Below are positions 44,363-52,552 of a DNA stretch of 64,000 nucleotides, one piece after another (within the stretch, counting starts at the first letter, position 1; every line of letters begins with the position of its first letter). Under the pieces are notes generated by a model, which searched no databases, was not told where the DNA came from, and saw nothing but the letters and a program-made list of their open reading frames with translations. The position numbers and the translations under genes are program-made. This DNA comes from G963708325 sp963708325 (lineage in GTDB: Bacteria > Actinomycetota > Thermoleophilia > Solirubrobacterales > 70-9): positions 2,108,001 to 2,172,000 of the forward strand of contig OY970203.1 in assembly GCA_963708325.1 (NCBI GenBank), written 5' to 3'.

Positions 44363-44902
44363 ATGAGCCGGCCGCTCGCCCGAACAGCGCTCCTCGTCCT
44401 CGCCGTGGCCGTCGTCGCGCTCGTCGCCTCCGGATGCGGGGCGAGCAACGACCTCGACGTCAAGGAGGGCGAGCCGGTCAAGCTCGGCGACCTCAGCTAC
44501 AACGTCCAGCTCACCCGCTTCCTCAACGACAAGGACGCGGAGGACCGCGGCTACCTCGTCGGGCAGAAGCCGGCGCAGCCGGACGAGAAGTACTTCGGCG
44601 TTTTCGTGAGAATCGCCAACGTCGGCTCCAGCCCGGCGCAGGTCGCGTCCAGCTTCAAGATCGAGGACACCCAGCACGCCTCCTACGAGGCGCTGCCGAG
44701 CAAGAGCCCATACGCCCTCGACCTGGGCGGCACGATCGCGCCCGACAGCGTCCTGCCGAGCCCCGGCACGACGGCCGCGGACGGTCCCACCCAGGGGGCG
44801 ATGATCCTGTTCCTGATCAGGGGCGAGTCGACCGAGAACCGCCCCCTCGACCTGGTGATCCCGGGGGACGGCGAGACGGCGCGGATCGAGCTCGACATCT
44901 AG
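44363..44902 (+). CDS. Secreted lipoprotein (DUF4352-like)
   Basis: 179 residues. Signal with lipobox LVASGC (Cys ~27) after VLAVAVVALV. A beta-sandwich domain follows: VKLGDLSYNVQLTRFLNDKD, YFGVFVRIANVGSSPAQVAS, FKIEDTQHASY and GAMILFLIRGESTENRPLDL. The pattern N-V-x-Y-x-V...VFVRIxNxG is that of extracellular DUF4352/immunoglobulin-like lipoproteins. Immediately followed (TAG then ATG) by the next gene. Ligand unknown. Confidence 0.78.
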   Translation: MSRPLARTALLVLAVAVVALVASGCGASNDLDVKEGEPVKLGDLSYNVQLTRFLNDKDAEDRGYLVGQKPAQPDEKYFGVFVRIANVGSSPAQVASSFKIEDTQHASYEALPSKSPYALDLGGTIAPDSVLPSPGTTAADGPTQGAMILFLIRGESTENRPLDLVIPGDGETARIELDI

Positions 44903-45694
44903 ATGGCTGACGCCGCTGCCCGCAGACCGGCGCGGCGCGCCCGCCGCGGCGCGCCCAAGCGCCGGCCGCGGCGCGGCGGCCACCCGGAGCGGCCGCTTCA
45001 GATCGTCCTGCTCGCCTGCGCCGCCGGTGCGTTCGCGATCCTGCTCAGCGGCGTCGTCGGCACGATCGTCAGCCTGATCGGGCTCGCGGTCGTGGTCGCC
45101 GGGGCGATCCTCTCCGCCGCCGTGGCGCAGGGCGCGGGGTGGTGGAGGCTGCTCGCGATCGGGGCCGCGCTGTCGGTGGTGGCGGCGCTGATCGCGCTCG
45201 TCGCGGACACGCTCGGGGGCCTGCTGGCGGTCGTCGGAGGGGTGCTCGTCGTGATCGGCGCCACGCTCGGCTTCCCCTGGCGGCCGACTCCCCGGGCGAC
45301 GGGGACTGACCCGGCTCAGCCGAGCGCGGCGGCCATCACGTCGTGGACGATCGGGGCGGCGACCGTGCCGCCGTCGCCACCGGCGTCGATGATCATCGCC
45401 GCGACGACCATGCGCGGGTTCTTCGACGGGGCGAATCCGGTGAACCAGGCGTCGACGGCCTGCTCGGGGTCCTGCCCCGGGGCGAGCGGGCCCTGGCCCG
45501 CCTTCGGGCCGAGCTCGGCGGTCCCGGTCTTTCCGGCGACCGTGACACCCGGCAGGGCGGCCGCGACTCCGGTCCCGCTCGACACGACCTCCTCCATCAG
45601 CGAGCGCATCGTGCGGGCGACGTGCTTGGAGGTGACCCTGACCGGCTTGCTGTCAGGGCCCAATGCGGGATCGGTGACGATCGGCGTCGGGTAG
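44903..45694 (+). CDS. Multi-TM membrane protein; C-terminal part antisense to PBP gene
   Basis: The first ~135 residues are convincing: an Arg-rich N-terminus (RRARRGAPKRRPRR) and four TM helices (IVLLACAAGAFAILLSGVVG, VSLIGLAVVVAGAILSAAV, LLAIGAALSVVAALIALVA, LLAVVGGVLVVIGATLGF) ending FPWRPTP. The reading frame then continues 379 bp antisense over the PBP gene (45316 onward) as a low-complexity Ala/Ser/Pro sequence before stopping at 45694. A TGA at 45307 in another frame sits where the gene would naturally end, so a small frameshift, real or sequencing, may have removed the stop. Function unknown. Confidence 0.55.
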   Translation: MADAAARRPARRARRGAPKRRPRRGGHPERPLQIVLLACAAGAFAILLSGVVGTIVSLIGLAVVVAGAILSAAVAQGAGWWRLLAIGAALSVVAALIALVADTLGGLLAVVGGVLVVIGATLGFPWRPTPRATGTDPAQPSAAAITSWTIGAATVPPSPPASMIIAATTMRGFFDGANPVNQASTACSGSCPGASGPWPAFGPSSAVPVFPATVTPGRAAATPVPLDTTSSISERIVRATCLEVTLTGLLSGPNAGSVTIGVG

Positions 45695-47079
45695 CGCACC
45701 CCGCCCGACGCGATCGTCTGGGCCGCGGTTGCCATCTCGAGCGGGGTCGCCAGCACCTTGCCCTGGCCGATCGCGCTCACGCCGAGGTCGAGGTCGGTGG
45801 GGATGTCTTCGGGAATCGACGGGGAGGGCGCGCCGACGGCCTCGGTGGCGCGCGCGTCGTAGAGGGCCGGCTTGGAGTTGAAGCCGTAGCGCTCGGCGGT
45901 GCCGACCAGCCTCTTCTCGCCGATCTTCGGCCCCAGCGGCGCGAACACCGAGTTGCACGACTTGGCGAAAGCCTGCACGAAGGTGCCGCCGCAGGACTCG
46001 TCGTGGGCGTTGGCGATCTCGCGCCCTCCCACGCTGATCCCCGTCAGGTAGGGGAAGGAGTCGTCGAGCCGGACGACGCCCGCCTCCAGGGCCGCCGTGG
46101 TGGTGATGATCTTGAAGGTGGAGCCCGGGGGCTGGGGAGCGGAGAAGGCCGAGCCGGCCAGCGCCAGCACGGCGCCGGTGCGGGCGTCGAGGGCGACGAC
46201 GCCGCCGGAGCGGCCACCGAGCGCCGCCACCGCGGTGCGCTGCAGGGCGGGGTTGATCGCGGTTCGAACCGCATCGCCGGCGTGGGGGATGCCGCGCGCC
46301 AGCACCCGGCCCGCCGCCGCGGCGGCGCCTGCCCCGGCGCCGATCGCGACGAGCTCCCCGCCCGGACGGCCGGCCAGCGTCGTGTTGAAGGCCTGCTCGA
46401 GGCCGCTGATGCCGACGAGCTCGCCCGCCGGGAAGCCGCGGGCGCGCTGGTCGGCGGCGGCCGCCGGCCCGGGCGGGCCCATCTGCCCGGCGACGTCGAC
46501 GGCGGCCGAGCCGAGCGGGGAGGTGCGCGCCTCGGGCGGGCCCTCGGCAAGCGCCGTGCCGTTGCGCGCCAGGATCGGGCCCCGGCGCGGGGCCGTCACG
46601 CGGTGCCCGAGGCGCTCGCCGGGCTGCAGGCCGGGGAAAACCATGTACGGCTGCCAGTCGAGCTTGCCGCCCCGGTAGGCGAGGGGGACCTCGCCGCGGA
46701 TCGCGCCGAAGGCGTTCATGTCGATCTCCACCGGCATCCGCACGACGTCGGCGCCGTCCACCTTGCCGGGACCGTGCGGGTGGCCCGGGTCGATCCTCCT
46801 CACGGTCGCGGTCTGCCGCGCCCGCAGGTAGGCCTTGGTGAACTCCTCAACCGAGTAGCGCGCCTTGGCGTCGTCGGACAGCTCGTCGTACATCTGCCCG
46901 TACTCCTCGTTCGCCCAGGCCGTCGCGAAGCGCGAGGCGGCGTCCGTCAGCGGCGATTCGGAGCCGATCGCGGCGCCGGCGACGAACGAGATCACGGCGA
47001 TCACGGCGAGCGGGGCCGCACGCCGAACGAGGCGCCTGCGGCGCTCCTGGGAGAACGCCTGCCGGCGCGAACCCTCCAC
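45316..47079 (-). CDS. Penicillin-binding protein 2-type transpeptidase
   Basis: 587 residues, class B PBP. N-terminal anchor VIAVISFVAGAAIGS; an NTF2-like MecA_N-type domain (ANEEYGQMYDELSDDAKARY); a dimerisation region with VTAPRRGPILARNG; a transpeptidase domain with SxxK (S320-TFK in PGSTFKI), SxN (S374-CN) and KTG (K517 in AGKTGTAE). All active-site motifs are intact, so it should cross-link peptidoglycan and bind beta-lactams. The MecA_N domain is shared with low-affinity PBPs (PBP2a/PBP5-like), but affinity cannot be inferred. GTG 47079; divergent from the MarP-like gene by 35 bp. Confidence 0.9.
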   Translation of the reverse strand: MEGSRRQAFSQERRRRLVRRAAPLAVIAVISFVAGAAIGSESPLTDAASRFATAWANEEYGQMYDELSDDAKARYSVEEFTKAYLRARQTATVRRIDPGHPHGPGKVDGADVVRMPVEIDMNAFGAIRGEVPLAYRGGKLDWQPYMVFPGLQPGERLGHRVTAPRRGPILARNGTALAEGPPEARTSPLGSAAVDVAGQMGPPGPAAAADQRARGFPAGELVGISGLEQAFNTTLAGRPGGELVAIGAGAGAAAAAGRVLARGIPHAGDAVRTAINPALQRTAVAALGGRSGGVVALDARTGAVLALAGSAFSAPQPPGSTFKIITTTAALEAGVVRLDDSFPYLTGISVGGREIANAHDESCGGTFVQAFAKSCNSVFAPLGPKIGEKRLVGTAERYGFNSKPALYDARATEAVGAPSPSIPEDIPTDLDLGVSAIGQGKVLATPLEMATAAQTIASGGVRYPTPIVTDPALGPDSKPVRVTSKHVARTMRSLMEEVVSSGTGVAAALPGVTVAGKTGTAELGPKAGQGPLAPGQDPEQAVDAWFTGFAPSKNPRMVVAAMIIDAGGDGGTVAAPIVHDVMAAALG

Positions 47080-47114
47080 GGCCCCGCAAAGGCTAGATCA
47101 TCGATTATGGAACC

Positions 47115-48263
47115 GTGACCGCGCTCGACTGGATCATCGTCGCCTTCGCCGTCGCGATGGCGCTGTGGGGCTACGGCCAGGGGCTGATCGTCAGCGGCAT
47201 GTCGCTGCTCGGCTTCGCGGCCGGAGCCTTCCTCGGTGGCCGGCTGGCGCCGGCGATCCTCTCGCAGGGCTCCAGCTCCCCCTACGCGCCCCTGATCGCC
47301 CTGCTCGGCGCGATGCTGGTCGGGGGAATCGTCGCGGTGACGATGGAGGCGCTCGCCTGGGGCGTGCGCACGCGGGTGGTGCGGCGCCCCAGCCACGGCG
47401 TCGCGGACGGCGTCGGCGGCGCCATCCTGCTCGGCGCCCTCGGACTCTGCCTGGCGTGGATAGCCGGCGCCGTGGCGCTGCACACGCCGGGCACGTCCGG
47501 CCTGCGCCGCGACATCCAGCGGTCGACGATCCTGCGCCGCCTCAACGACGTCCTGCCGCCCTCGGGCCCCATCCTGCACGCGCTCAACCGCATCGACCCG
47601 CGCCCCGACGTGCCCGGCCCGTCGCCGCGGGTGGGCCCGCCCAACGCGGCGATCGCGCACGACGCCGACGTGAACCGCGCCGGCGAGAGCGTCGTCAAGG
47701 TGCTCGGCACCGCCTGCGGGCTCGGCGTGGAGGGATCGGGCTGGGTGGTCGGCCCGGGCCTCGTGGTCACCAACGCCCACGTCGTCGCCGGCGAGAGCGA
47801 CACCACGGTGACGCTGCGCGACGGCGTCACCCGGCTGCCGGCGAAGGCGGTCCGCTACGACCCCCACAACGACCTCGCCCTGCTCCGCGCCGACGCGCTC
47901 ACGGCGCCGGCGCTGAAGCTCGCGCGGCGGCCCCGCACGGGCACGCCCGGCGCCGTGCTCGGCTATCCCGAGAACGGGCCCTTCCACGTCACCGCCGCCC
48001 GCGTCGGGGCGACCCAGCAGGTGATCAGCCAGGACTCCTACGGGCGCGGCCCGATTCGCCGCCAGATGACCTCGCTGCGCGGCAACGTTCGCAGCGGCAA
48101 CTCCGGCGGGCCGATGGTGGACGGCGCCGGCAGGGTGCTCACCACGGTCTTCGGCGCAACCACCACGGGCAGCAAGGGCGGTCTCGGCGTGCCGAACTCG
48201 ATCGTGGCGCGGGCCCTCGGGAGCGTGTCGGCGCCGGTCGGGACCGGCCCCTGCACGCACTGA
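47115..48263 (+). CDS. MarP-like membrane serine protease (CvpA + trypsin-like)
   Basis: 382 residues. Four N-terminal helices of the CvpA/colicin-V type (ALDWIIVAFAVAMALWGYGQ onward, residues 1-130), then a periplasmic trypsin-like domain with catalytic triad H222 (TNAHVV), D253 (DPHNDLALL) and S330 (SGNSGGP). This two-part architecture is that of mycobacterial MarP, which acts in acid/oxidative stress and peptidoglycan hydrolase activation. A pair of Cys (GTACGLG and the terminal GPCTH) could form the regulatory disulfide seen in MarP. GTG 47115. Divergent from the PBP gene, so a wall-homeostasis link is plausible. Confidence 0.88.
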   Translation: MTALDWIIVAFAVAMALWGYGQGLIVSGMSLLGFAAGAFLGGRLAPAILSQGSSSPYAPLIALLGAMLVGGIVAVTMEALAWGVRTRVVRRPSHGVADGVGGAILLGALGLCLAWIAGAVALHTPGTSGLRRDIQRSTILRRLNDVLPPSGPILHALNRIDPRPDVPGPSPRVGPPNAAIAHDADVNRAGESVVKVLGTACGLGVEGSGWVVGPGLVVTNAHVVAGESDTTVTLRDGVTRLPAKAVRYDPHNDLALLRADALTAPALKLARRPRTGTPGAVLGYPENGPFHVTAARVGATQQVISQDSYGRGPIRRQMTSLRGNVRSGNSGGPMVDGAGRVLTTVFGATTTGSKGGLGVPNSIVARALGSVSAPVGTGPCTH

Positions 48264-48275
48264 TCCGGGCCCGAC

Positions 48276-48292
48276 GCTTACGTTTTGTAAGC
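48276..48292. promoter_or_regulatory. Inverted repeat at the HxlR start codon
   Basis: GCTTAC-GTTTT-GTAAGC: perfect 6-bp arms with a 5-nt centre, ending 3 bp before ATG 48296. HxlR-family regulators bind such short dyads and often autoregulate; TTGTAA within it may serve as a -10. No separate leader is left, so the mRNA would be leaderless. Confidence 0.5.
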
Positions 48293-48295
48293 TGG

Positions 48296-48649
48296 ATGCG
48301 GATGGACCGCTCGCCGCAAGCGGCTGGCGCGCCCGCCGCGCCGAAGGTCTGCCCGCACTTCCACGCCGCCGTCGAGCTGATCGGCCGGCGCTGGACCGGG
48401 GCGATCGTGTACGCGCTCACGGAGGGCCCGATGCGCTTCCGCCAGCTCTCCGCGGCGGTGCCCGAGATGTCCGACCGGCTGCTCTCACAGCGGCTGAAGG
48501 AGCTGCAGGCGGAGGGCCTCGTCATGCGGTCCGTGCGCGACGGCACCCCGCCCGCCGTCACCTACGCGCTGACGCGGAAGGGCAGCGGCCTGGAGCCGGC
48601 GATCGGCGAGCTGCGCGACTGGGCGCGCCATTGGCGCGAGCCGGTCTGA
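48296..48649 (+). CDS. HxlR-family transcriptional regulator
   Basis: 117 residues. Winged-helix family with the conserved N-terminal Cys (C19 in KVCPHFHAAVELIGRRW), WTGAIVYALTEGPMRFRQLS, MSDRLLSQRLKELQAEGLV (recognition helix) and a wing PPAVTYALTRKG. Related proteins sense thiol-reactive or redox signals through this Cys and repress adjacent genes. Target is unclear: the upstream protease gene is in the same direction, and the following gene is a secreted PG-binding protein. ATG 48296 or 48302. Confidence 0.88.
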   Translation: MRMDRSPQAAGAPAAPKVCPHFHAAVELIGRRWTGAIVYALTEGPMRFRQLSAAVPEMSDRLLSQRLKELQAEGLVMRSVRDGTPPAVTYALTRKGSGLEPAIGELRDWARHWREPV

Positions 48650-48728
48650 CGTCCTCGGGTAGAAGCTTGCGGGTAGGGCACCGCGTCTTTTCCGCGAAGG
48701 TGGTGTTCCTACACTTCGTTGATCCTCC

Positions 48729-49940
48729 GTGGCGGGAAGCTTGCGACATAGGTCACTAATTCTGCGCGGGCGCGGGCGGACGGGCGCGACCGTGCTCGCG
48801 CTCGCCGCCGTTCTGCTCGCCCTCGGCTGGGCGCAGGCGCCGGGTGCCCGCGCCTCCCAGTTCGACGGCCGCGGGATGTGGATCTGGTACGTGGACAAGT
48901 CCGGCGGCAGCGCCCGCAACATCGCCGCCAAGGCGAAGAAGTACAACCTCCACACGGTCTTCATCAAGAGCGGCGACGCCGGCAACACCTGGAGCCAGTT
49001 CAACCGCACCCTGACCGGCGGCCTGAAGGCCCGCGGCATCCACGTCTGCGCCTGGCAGTTCGTCTATGGGTCCAGCCCCCGCGCCGAGGCCAACGTCGGC
49101 GCCGCCGCGAAGAAGCGTGGCGCCCAGTGCCTGGTGATCGATGCCGAGGCCTCCTATGAGCACAACAAGTACGCCGCGGCCGACACCTACATCCGCAGGC
49201 TGCGCGCACAGATCGGCGGCAGCTTCCCGCTCGCCCTCGCCGGCTTCCCCTACGTCGACTACCACCCCTCGTTCCCCTATTCGGTGTTCCTCGGGCCCGG
49301 CGGTGCCCGCGCCAACATCCCCCAGATGTACTGGAAGGCGATCGGGGTGAGCGTTCACACCGTCTACGCTCACACCTACCTGTGGAACCGCGTGTTCGGG
49401 CGCGCGATCTTCCCGCTCGGCCAGACCTACCAAAACCCCGGCTCCAGCCAGATCCGCAGCTTCCGCCGCTACGCGCTCGACTTCGGCGCCAACGGCGTCA
49501 GCTGGTGGTCGTGGCAGGAGACCTCCCGCAGCGAATGGCAGGCGATCGCCCCGCGGGTCAGCGACTACCCCAACTACCGCGCCCCCCACTCCTTCGCCCA
49601 CCTGCGTCGCGGCAACCGCGGCGACGTCGTCGTGTGGGCCCAGATGCACCTCGACCACCGCTACTCGTGGGTGACCGTGGACGGAGTCTTCGGCAGCACC
49701 ACCGAGCGCGCCGTCAAGCGCTTCCAGAACGCCGAGCACCTCCAGGTCACCGGCACGATCAACAACCCCACCTGGCGCCACCTGCTGAAGGTGAGCCCGA
49801 CGCGAAAGCACTGGGCCAGCGTCAGCTCGGCCGGGGCGTCCGGTGCGCGCACGCCGGCCGCCGCCCGCGCGCCGGCGACCGCCTCGATGCCGGCCGTGCG
49901 CTACGAGATCCCGCCGCCGGCGCAGCGGATGCAGCCCTAG
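48729..49940 (+). CDS. Secreted glycoside-hydrolase-like protein with PG-binding domain
   Basis: 403 residues. Signal peptide to ~residue 38 (ATVLALAAVLLALGWAQAPG then ARA). The main domain (~45-270) is TIM-barrel-like: GMWIWYVDKSGGSARNIAAK, HTVFIKSGDAGNTWSQF, CLVIDAEASYEH (acidic pair as in GH25 active sites) and GANGVSWWSWQET. A C-terminal PG_binding_1 module (~285-345; RGDVVVWAQMHLDHRYSWVT then VDGVFGSTTERAVKRFQNAE) anchors it to peptidoglycan; the last ~50 residues are Ala/Pro-rich. GTG 48729. A muramidase-like role is plausible but the catalytic residues are only suggestive. Confidence 0.75.
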   Translation: MAGSLRHRSLILRGRGRTGATVLALAAVLLALGWAQAPGARASQFDGRGMWIWYVDKSGGSARNIAAKAKKYNLHTVFIKSGDAGNTWSQFNRTLTGGLKARGIHVCAWQFVYGSSPRAEANVGAAAKKRGAQCLVIDAEASYEHNKYAAADTYIRRLRAQIGGSFPLALAGFPYVDYHPSFPYSVFLGPGGARANIPQMYWKAIGVSVHTVYAHTYLWNRVFGRAIFPLGQTYQNPGSSQIRSFRRYALDFGANGVSWWSWQETSRSEWQAIAPRVSDYPNYRAPHSFAHLRRGNRGDVVVWAQMHLDHRYSWVTVDGVFGSTTERAVKRFQNAEHLQVTGTINNPTWRHLLKVSPTRKHWASVSSAGASGARTPAAARAPATASMPAVRYEIPPPAQRMQP

Positions 49941-49973
49941 CGGGCGCTCGCGGCATCCGGGCGGACGGGCGCC

Positions 49974-51845
49974 TCAGCGGGCGCCGATCAGCGGCAGCAG
50001 CAGGCTGGAGGGATAGCGCCGCCCGTGCAGCAGCCGGATCTGGCCGCCGGCCTCGTTGACCGTGTCGGGCAGCGGTGTGGCGGTGCCGGGAGTGTTGGCC
50101 GTCCCGATCACGAGCCGGATGCGGTGCCCCTTGCGGAACACGTTTGAGGTCGGGTAGATCTCGATCCGGTAGAGGTTGGCCTCGTTCGGGACGACGGGCT
50201 GCTGGGACGCCTTGGTGTAGGGATGCCAGGGGCGGACGATGATCCCGTTCGGCCCCTTGGTGGAGCGGGCCCGGTCGACCGCCCGCTGGCTGGCCAGCAG
50301 GAAGCCGCCGCTGACCTCGGTGGACTTGCCGGACGGGTCGACGTCGTTCAGGGTCGCCACCAGGGTGGCGTCGGCGCTGGTCAGCTCCGCCCACACCTTG
50401 GCGCTGACCAGGCCCGTCACCTGGGTGTTGCGGCGAAGCGGCGGCGTCGTGTAGGTGAGCGAGCCGGCGTCGTAGCTGCGGTTGTCGGTCTCGCACGGCC
50501 CCGAGGCGGCGCCCGCGGTCCACTGCGCGCTCATCCGCGAGCAGGGGCTGGAGGCCGGCAGCAGCGGAGCCGCATCGGCGCCCCCGGCGGAGGGCGGCGC
50601 CGTCCCGAGCGAGCCGTCGTTGATCGACTGGGCCGATCCCGACTTGGCGCCCGACAGGTAGTAGGGGGTGTAGGAGGTGCCGGCCAGCGGCCACCGCGAC
50701 CGGTGCTGCCAGCGGTCGGCGCCCATCGTGTACAGGTTCACCGGCGGCAGGTTCTGGACGCCGTTTCGCTTCCCCTTCAGCCAGTGGTCGAACCACTTCT
50801 CGGTGACCGCGTCCTGGGAGCCGTATCCCTGCTGGGCCCAGATCGCGCTGTCGTCGGTGACGTGGTAGCGCGGCGTCATCCAGAACTTGCGGTTCGGCGA
50901 GTTGACCAGCCGCTCGTAGAGCAGCGGCTCGCCGCGCTGGAAGAGGTCCCACCAGCCACCGGTCCACGCCACCGGCACCTTGATCGAGCGGATCAGCGTG
51001 ACGGGGGAGCGCAGTCGGTAGAAGGGGCCGTCGTAGGCGGCGTCCTCGCCGAGCGTGGCGGAGGCGATCTTCGAGCCGGCGAAGGCGGCGTTGCCGGTGA
51101 CGTGGCCGGCGTAGGTGGGGCCGGCGTCGCCGGGATCGGAGGTGGTGGTCGAAGGCGGCAGGTCGCTGAGCGCGTTGACCAGGCCGAGCCAGAGCGGGAT
51201 GAAGCCGGCGTCCACGGCGCCGCCGTGGAAGGTGACGTCACGGTAGGCGTCGGCCATCGGCACGTTGGCCCAGACGGCGCGCACCGCCCGCGGCTTGCCG
51301 GCGGCGACGCGCTTGGCGTCCGCCTCGGCGATCAGCAGCGAGGTGATCCCCATGTAGGAGGTGCCCGTCGTCGCCACCCTGCCGTTCGACCACCGCCGTG
51401 CCTGGATCCAGTCGAGCACCTCCCTGTAGTCCTCCTGGCTGCGCCGGCCCCAGGAGTCCCACGTCCCCTGGCTGGCGCCCGTGCCGCGGTCGTCGAGCAC
51501 CATCACCGCGTAGCCGGCGTCCAGCAGGGCGAGGTTGGGGCCGGCGAGCCCTCCCGAGGCGTCGCAGCGGTCGCCGGTCGGGTTTGCGGCGTCCTTGTTG
51601 TAGCCGGTCGCGGTTAGGACCAGCGGGAACCTGCCGCGATCGGCCGGCAGCAGCACGTTGGCCCGCAGCAGCACCCCGTCGCTCATCCGGATCGGGACGT
51701 TGCACTTGTTCACGGTCGCCGCCGAGGCCGCCGGAGCCGCTGTCAGCGAGATCGCGGCCGCCGCGATCGCGATCGCGGCGCGAACGGCGCGTGCACGTGG
51801 GCCGGGGCTGTGGCGGGGGACCATCATCGCGGCTGCTCGCACCAT
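49974..51845 (-). CDS. Secreted CocE/NonD-family hydrolase (X-Pro dipeptidyl-peptidase S15-like)
   Basis: 623 residues with signal peptide 1-43 (AIAIAAAAISLTAAPAASAA). Alpha/beta-hydrolase catalytic domain with RMSDGVLLRANVLLPAD, VLDDRGTGASQGTW, and nucleophile S163 in TTGTSYMGITSLL. A helical cap follows, then the C-terminal jelly-roll X-Pro domain (VTGLVSAKVWAELTSADATL, then HRIRLVIGTANTPG). The family contains cocaine esterase, antibiotic-ester hydrolases and S15 peptidases; export suggests an extracellular ester or peptide substrate. The start at 51845 (ATG 51825 possible) keeps the signal. Confidence 0.88.
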   Translation of the reverse strand: MVRAAAMMVPRHSPGPRARAVRAAIAIAAAAISLTAAPAASAATVNKCNVPIRMSDGVLLRANVLLPADRGRFPLVLTATGYNKDAANPTGDRCDASGGLAGPNLALLDAGYAVMVLDDRGTGASQGTWDSWGRRSQEDYREVLDWIQARRWSNGRVATTGTSYMGITSLLIAEADAKRVAAGKPRAVRAVWANVPMADAYRDVTFHGGAVDAGFIPLWLGLVNALSDLPPSTTTSDPGDAGPTYAGHVTGNAAFAGSKIASATLGEDAAYDGPFYRLRSPVTLIRSIKVPVAWTGGWWDLFQRGEPLLYERLVNSPNRKFWMTPRYHVTDDSAIWAQQGYGSQDAVTEKWFDHWLKGKRNGVQNLPPVNLYTMGADRWQHRSRWPLAGTSYTPYYLSGAKSGSAQSINDGSLGTAPPSAGGADAAPLLPASSPCSRMSAQWTAGAASGPCETDNRSYDAGSLTYTTPPLRRNTQVTGLVSAKVWAELTSADATLVATLNDVDPSGKSTEVSGGFLLASQRAVDRARSTKGPNGIIVRPWHPYTKASQQPVVPNEANLYRIEIYPTSNVFRKGHRIRLVIGTANTPGTATPLPDTVNEAGGQIRLLHGRRYPSSLLLPLIGAR

Positions 51846-51920
51846 GAAACGGCTCAGCCGGGTGAAGGTTGGGTGCTACGTGGAGCGGGCGACCCGCGCG
51901 GGCTCGCCGCCCGCGCCCGC

Positions 51921-52517
51921 TCACCAGTCCCGCGGGTTTCCAGACGGGATCTCGTCGCGGACGAGGTCGGCGTCGACCACCTCCACGGGATGGGGGCCAG
52001 TCGTCCCCAGGTAGGTGGCGCGCTCGGCGTCGCCGAGCGCCGCGAAGGCGGTCTCGACGGTGGTGGCGTAGGTGGCGAGGATGACGGCGTCGTCCGGCGG
52101 CGCCGGGGCGAAGTGACGGGCCTTCGCCGTGTAGGTGATGACGCGGTCGAAGCGGAGGCCTGCGGCCGCGACCTCGACTGCCTCGGTCACGTCCACGCGG
52201 TCGTAGCGGATCTCGCGGACGTCGAGACGATCGATCTCCTCGCCGCTGACGGCGATCAGGACGCCATTCGGGGGGCCGTGGCCCTCCGAGCCGTCCGCGC
52301 GCTCGACGTTGAGGCCGAGCACCCAGGTCGGCATGCGGCCGCCCGGCCGCACGGCGAAGGTCTTCTCGCAGGTCAGGTTGTCGCGCTTCTGCGACCAGCG
52401 CCGCCGGAAGCCGTGGAGGAGGGCGGGGACCGGCTTCTCGACCGGCCGGCCGAGCGTGCGGGCAGCGCTCGCCGGGTCGACCAGAGAGCCGTATCCGAAT
52501 ATCGCGATCCGCTCCAT
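51921..52517 (-). CDS. Gamma-glutamylcyclotransferase-fold protein
   Basis: 198 residues. N-terminal signature AIFGYGSLVDPASAARTL, typical of GGCT/AIG2-like folds (FGYGSL), RVDVTEAVEVAAAG strand pairs and a pocket region PNGVLIAVSGEEIDRLDVRE. The C-terminal ATYLGTTGPHPVEVVD is less common. It may act on gamma-glutamyl-amine or peptide substrates, but several FGYGSL proteins lack activity. ATG 52517 is divergent from xseA by 35 bp. Confidence 0.78.
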   Translation of the reverse strand: MERIAIFGYGSLVDPASAARTLGRPVEKPVPALLHGFRRRWSQKRDNLTCEKTFAVRPGGRMPTWVLGLNVERADGSEGHGPPNGVLIAVSGEEIDRLDVREIRYDRVDVTEAVEVAAAGLRFDRVITYTAKARHFAPAPPDDAVILATYATTVETAFAALGDAERATYLGTTGPHPVEVVDADLVRDEIPSGNPRDW

Positions 52518-52552
52518 CGTGCGACCTCAGCGGATGTCATTCTCCCAGCGAG

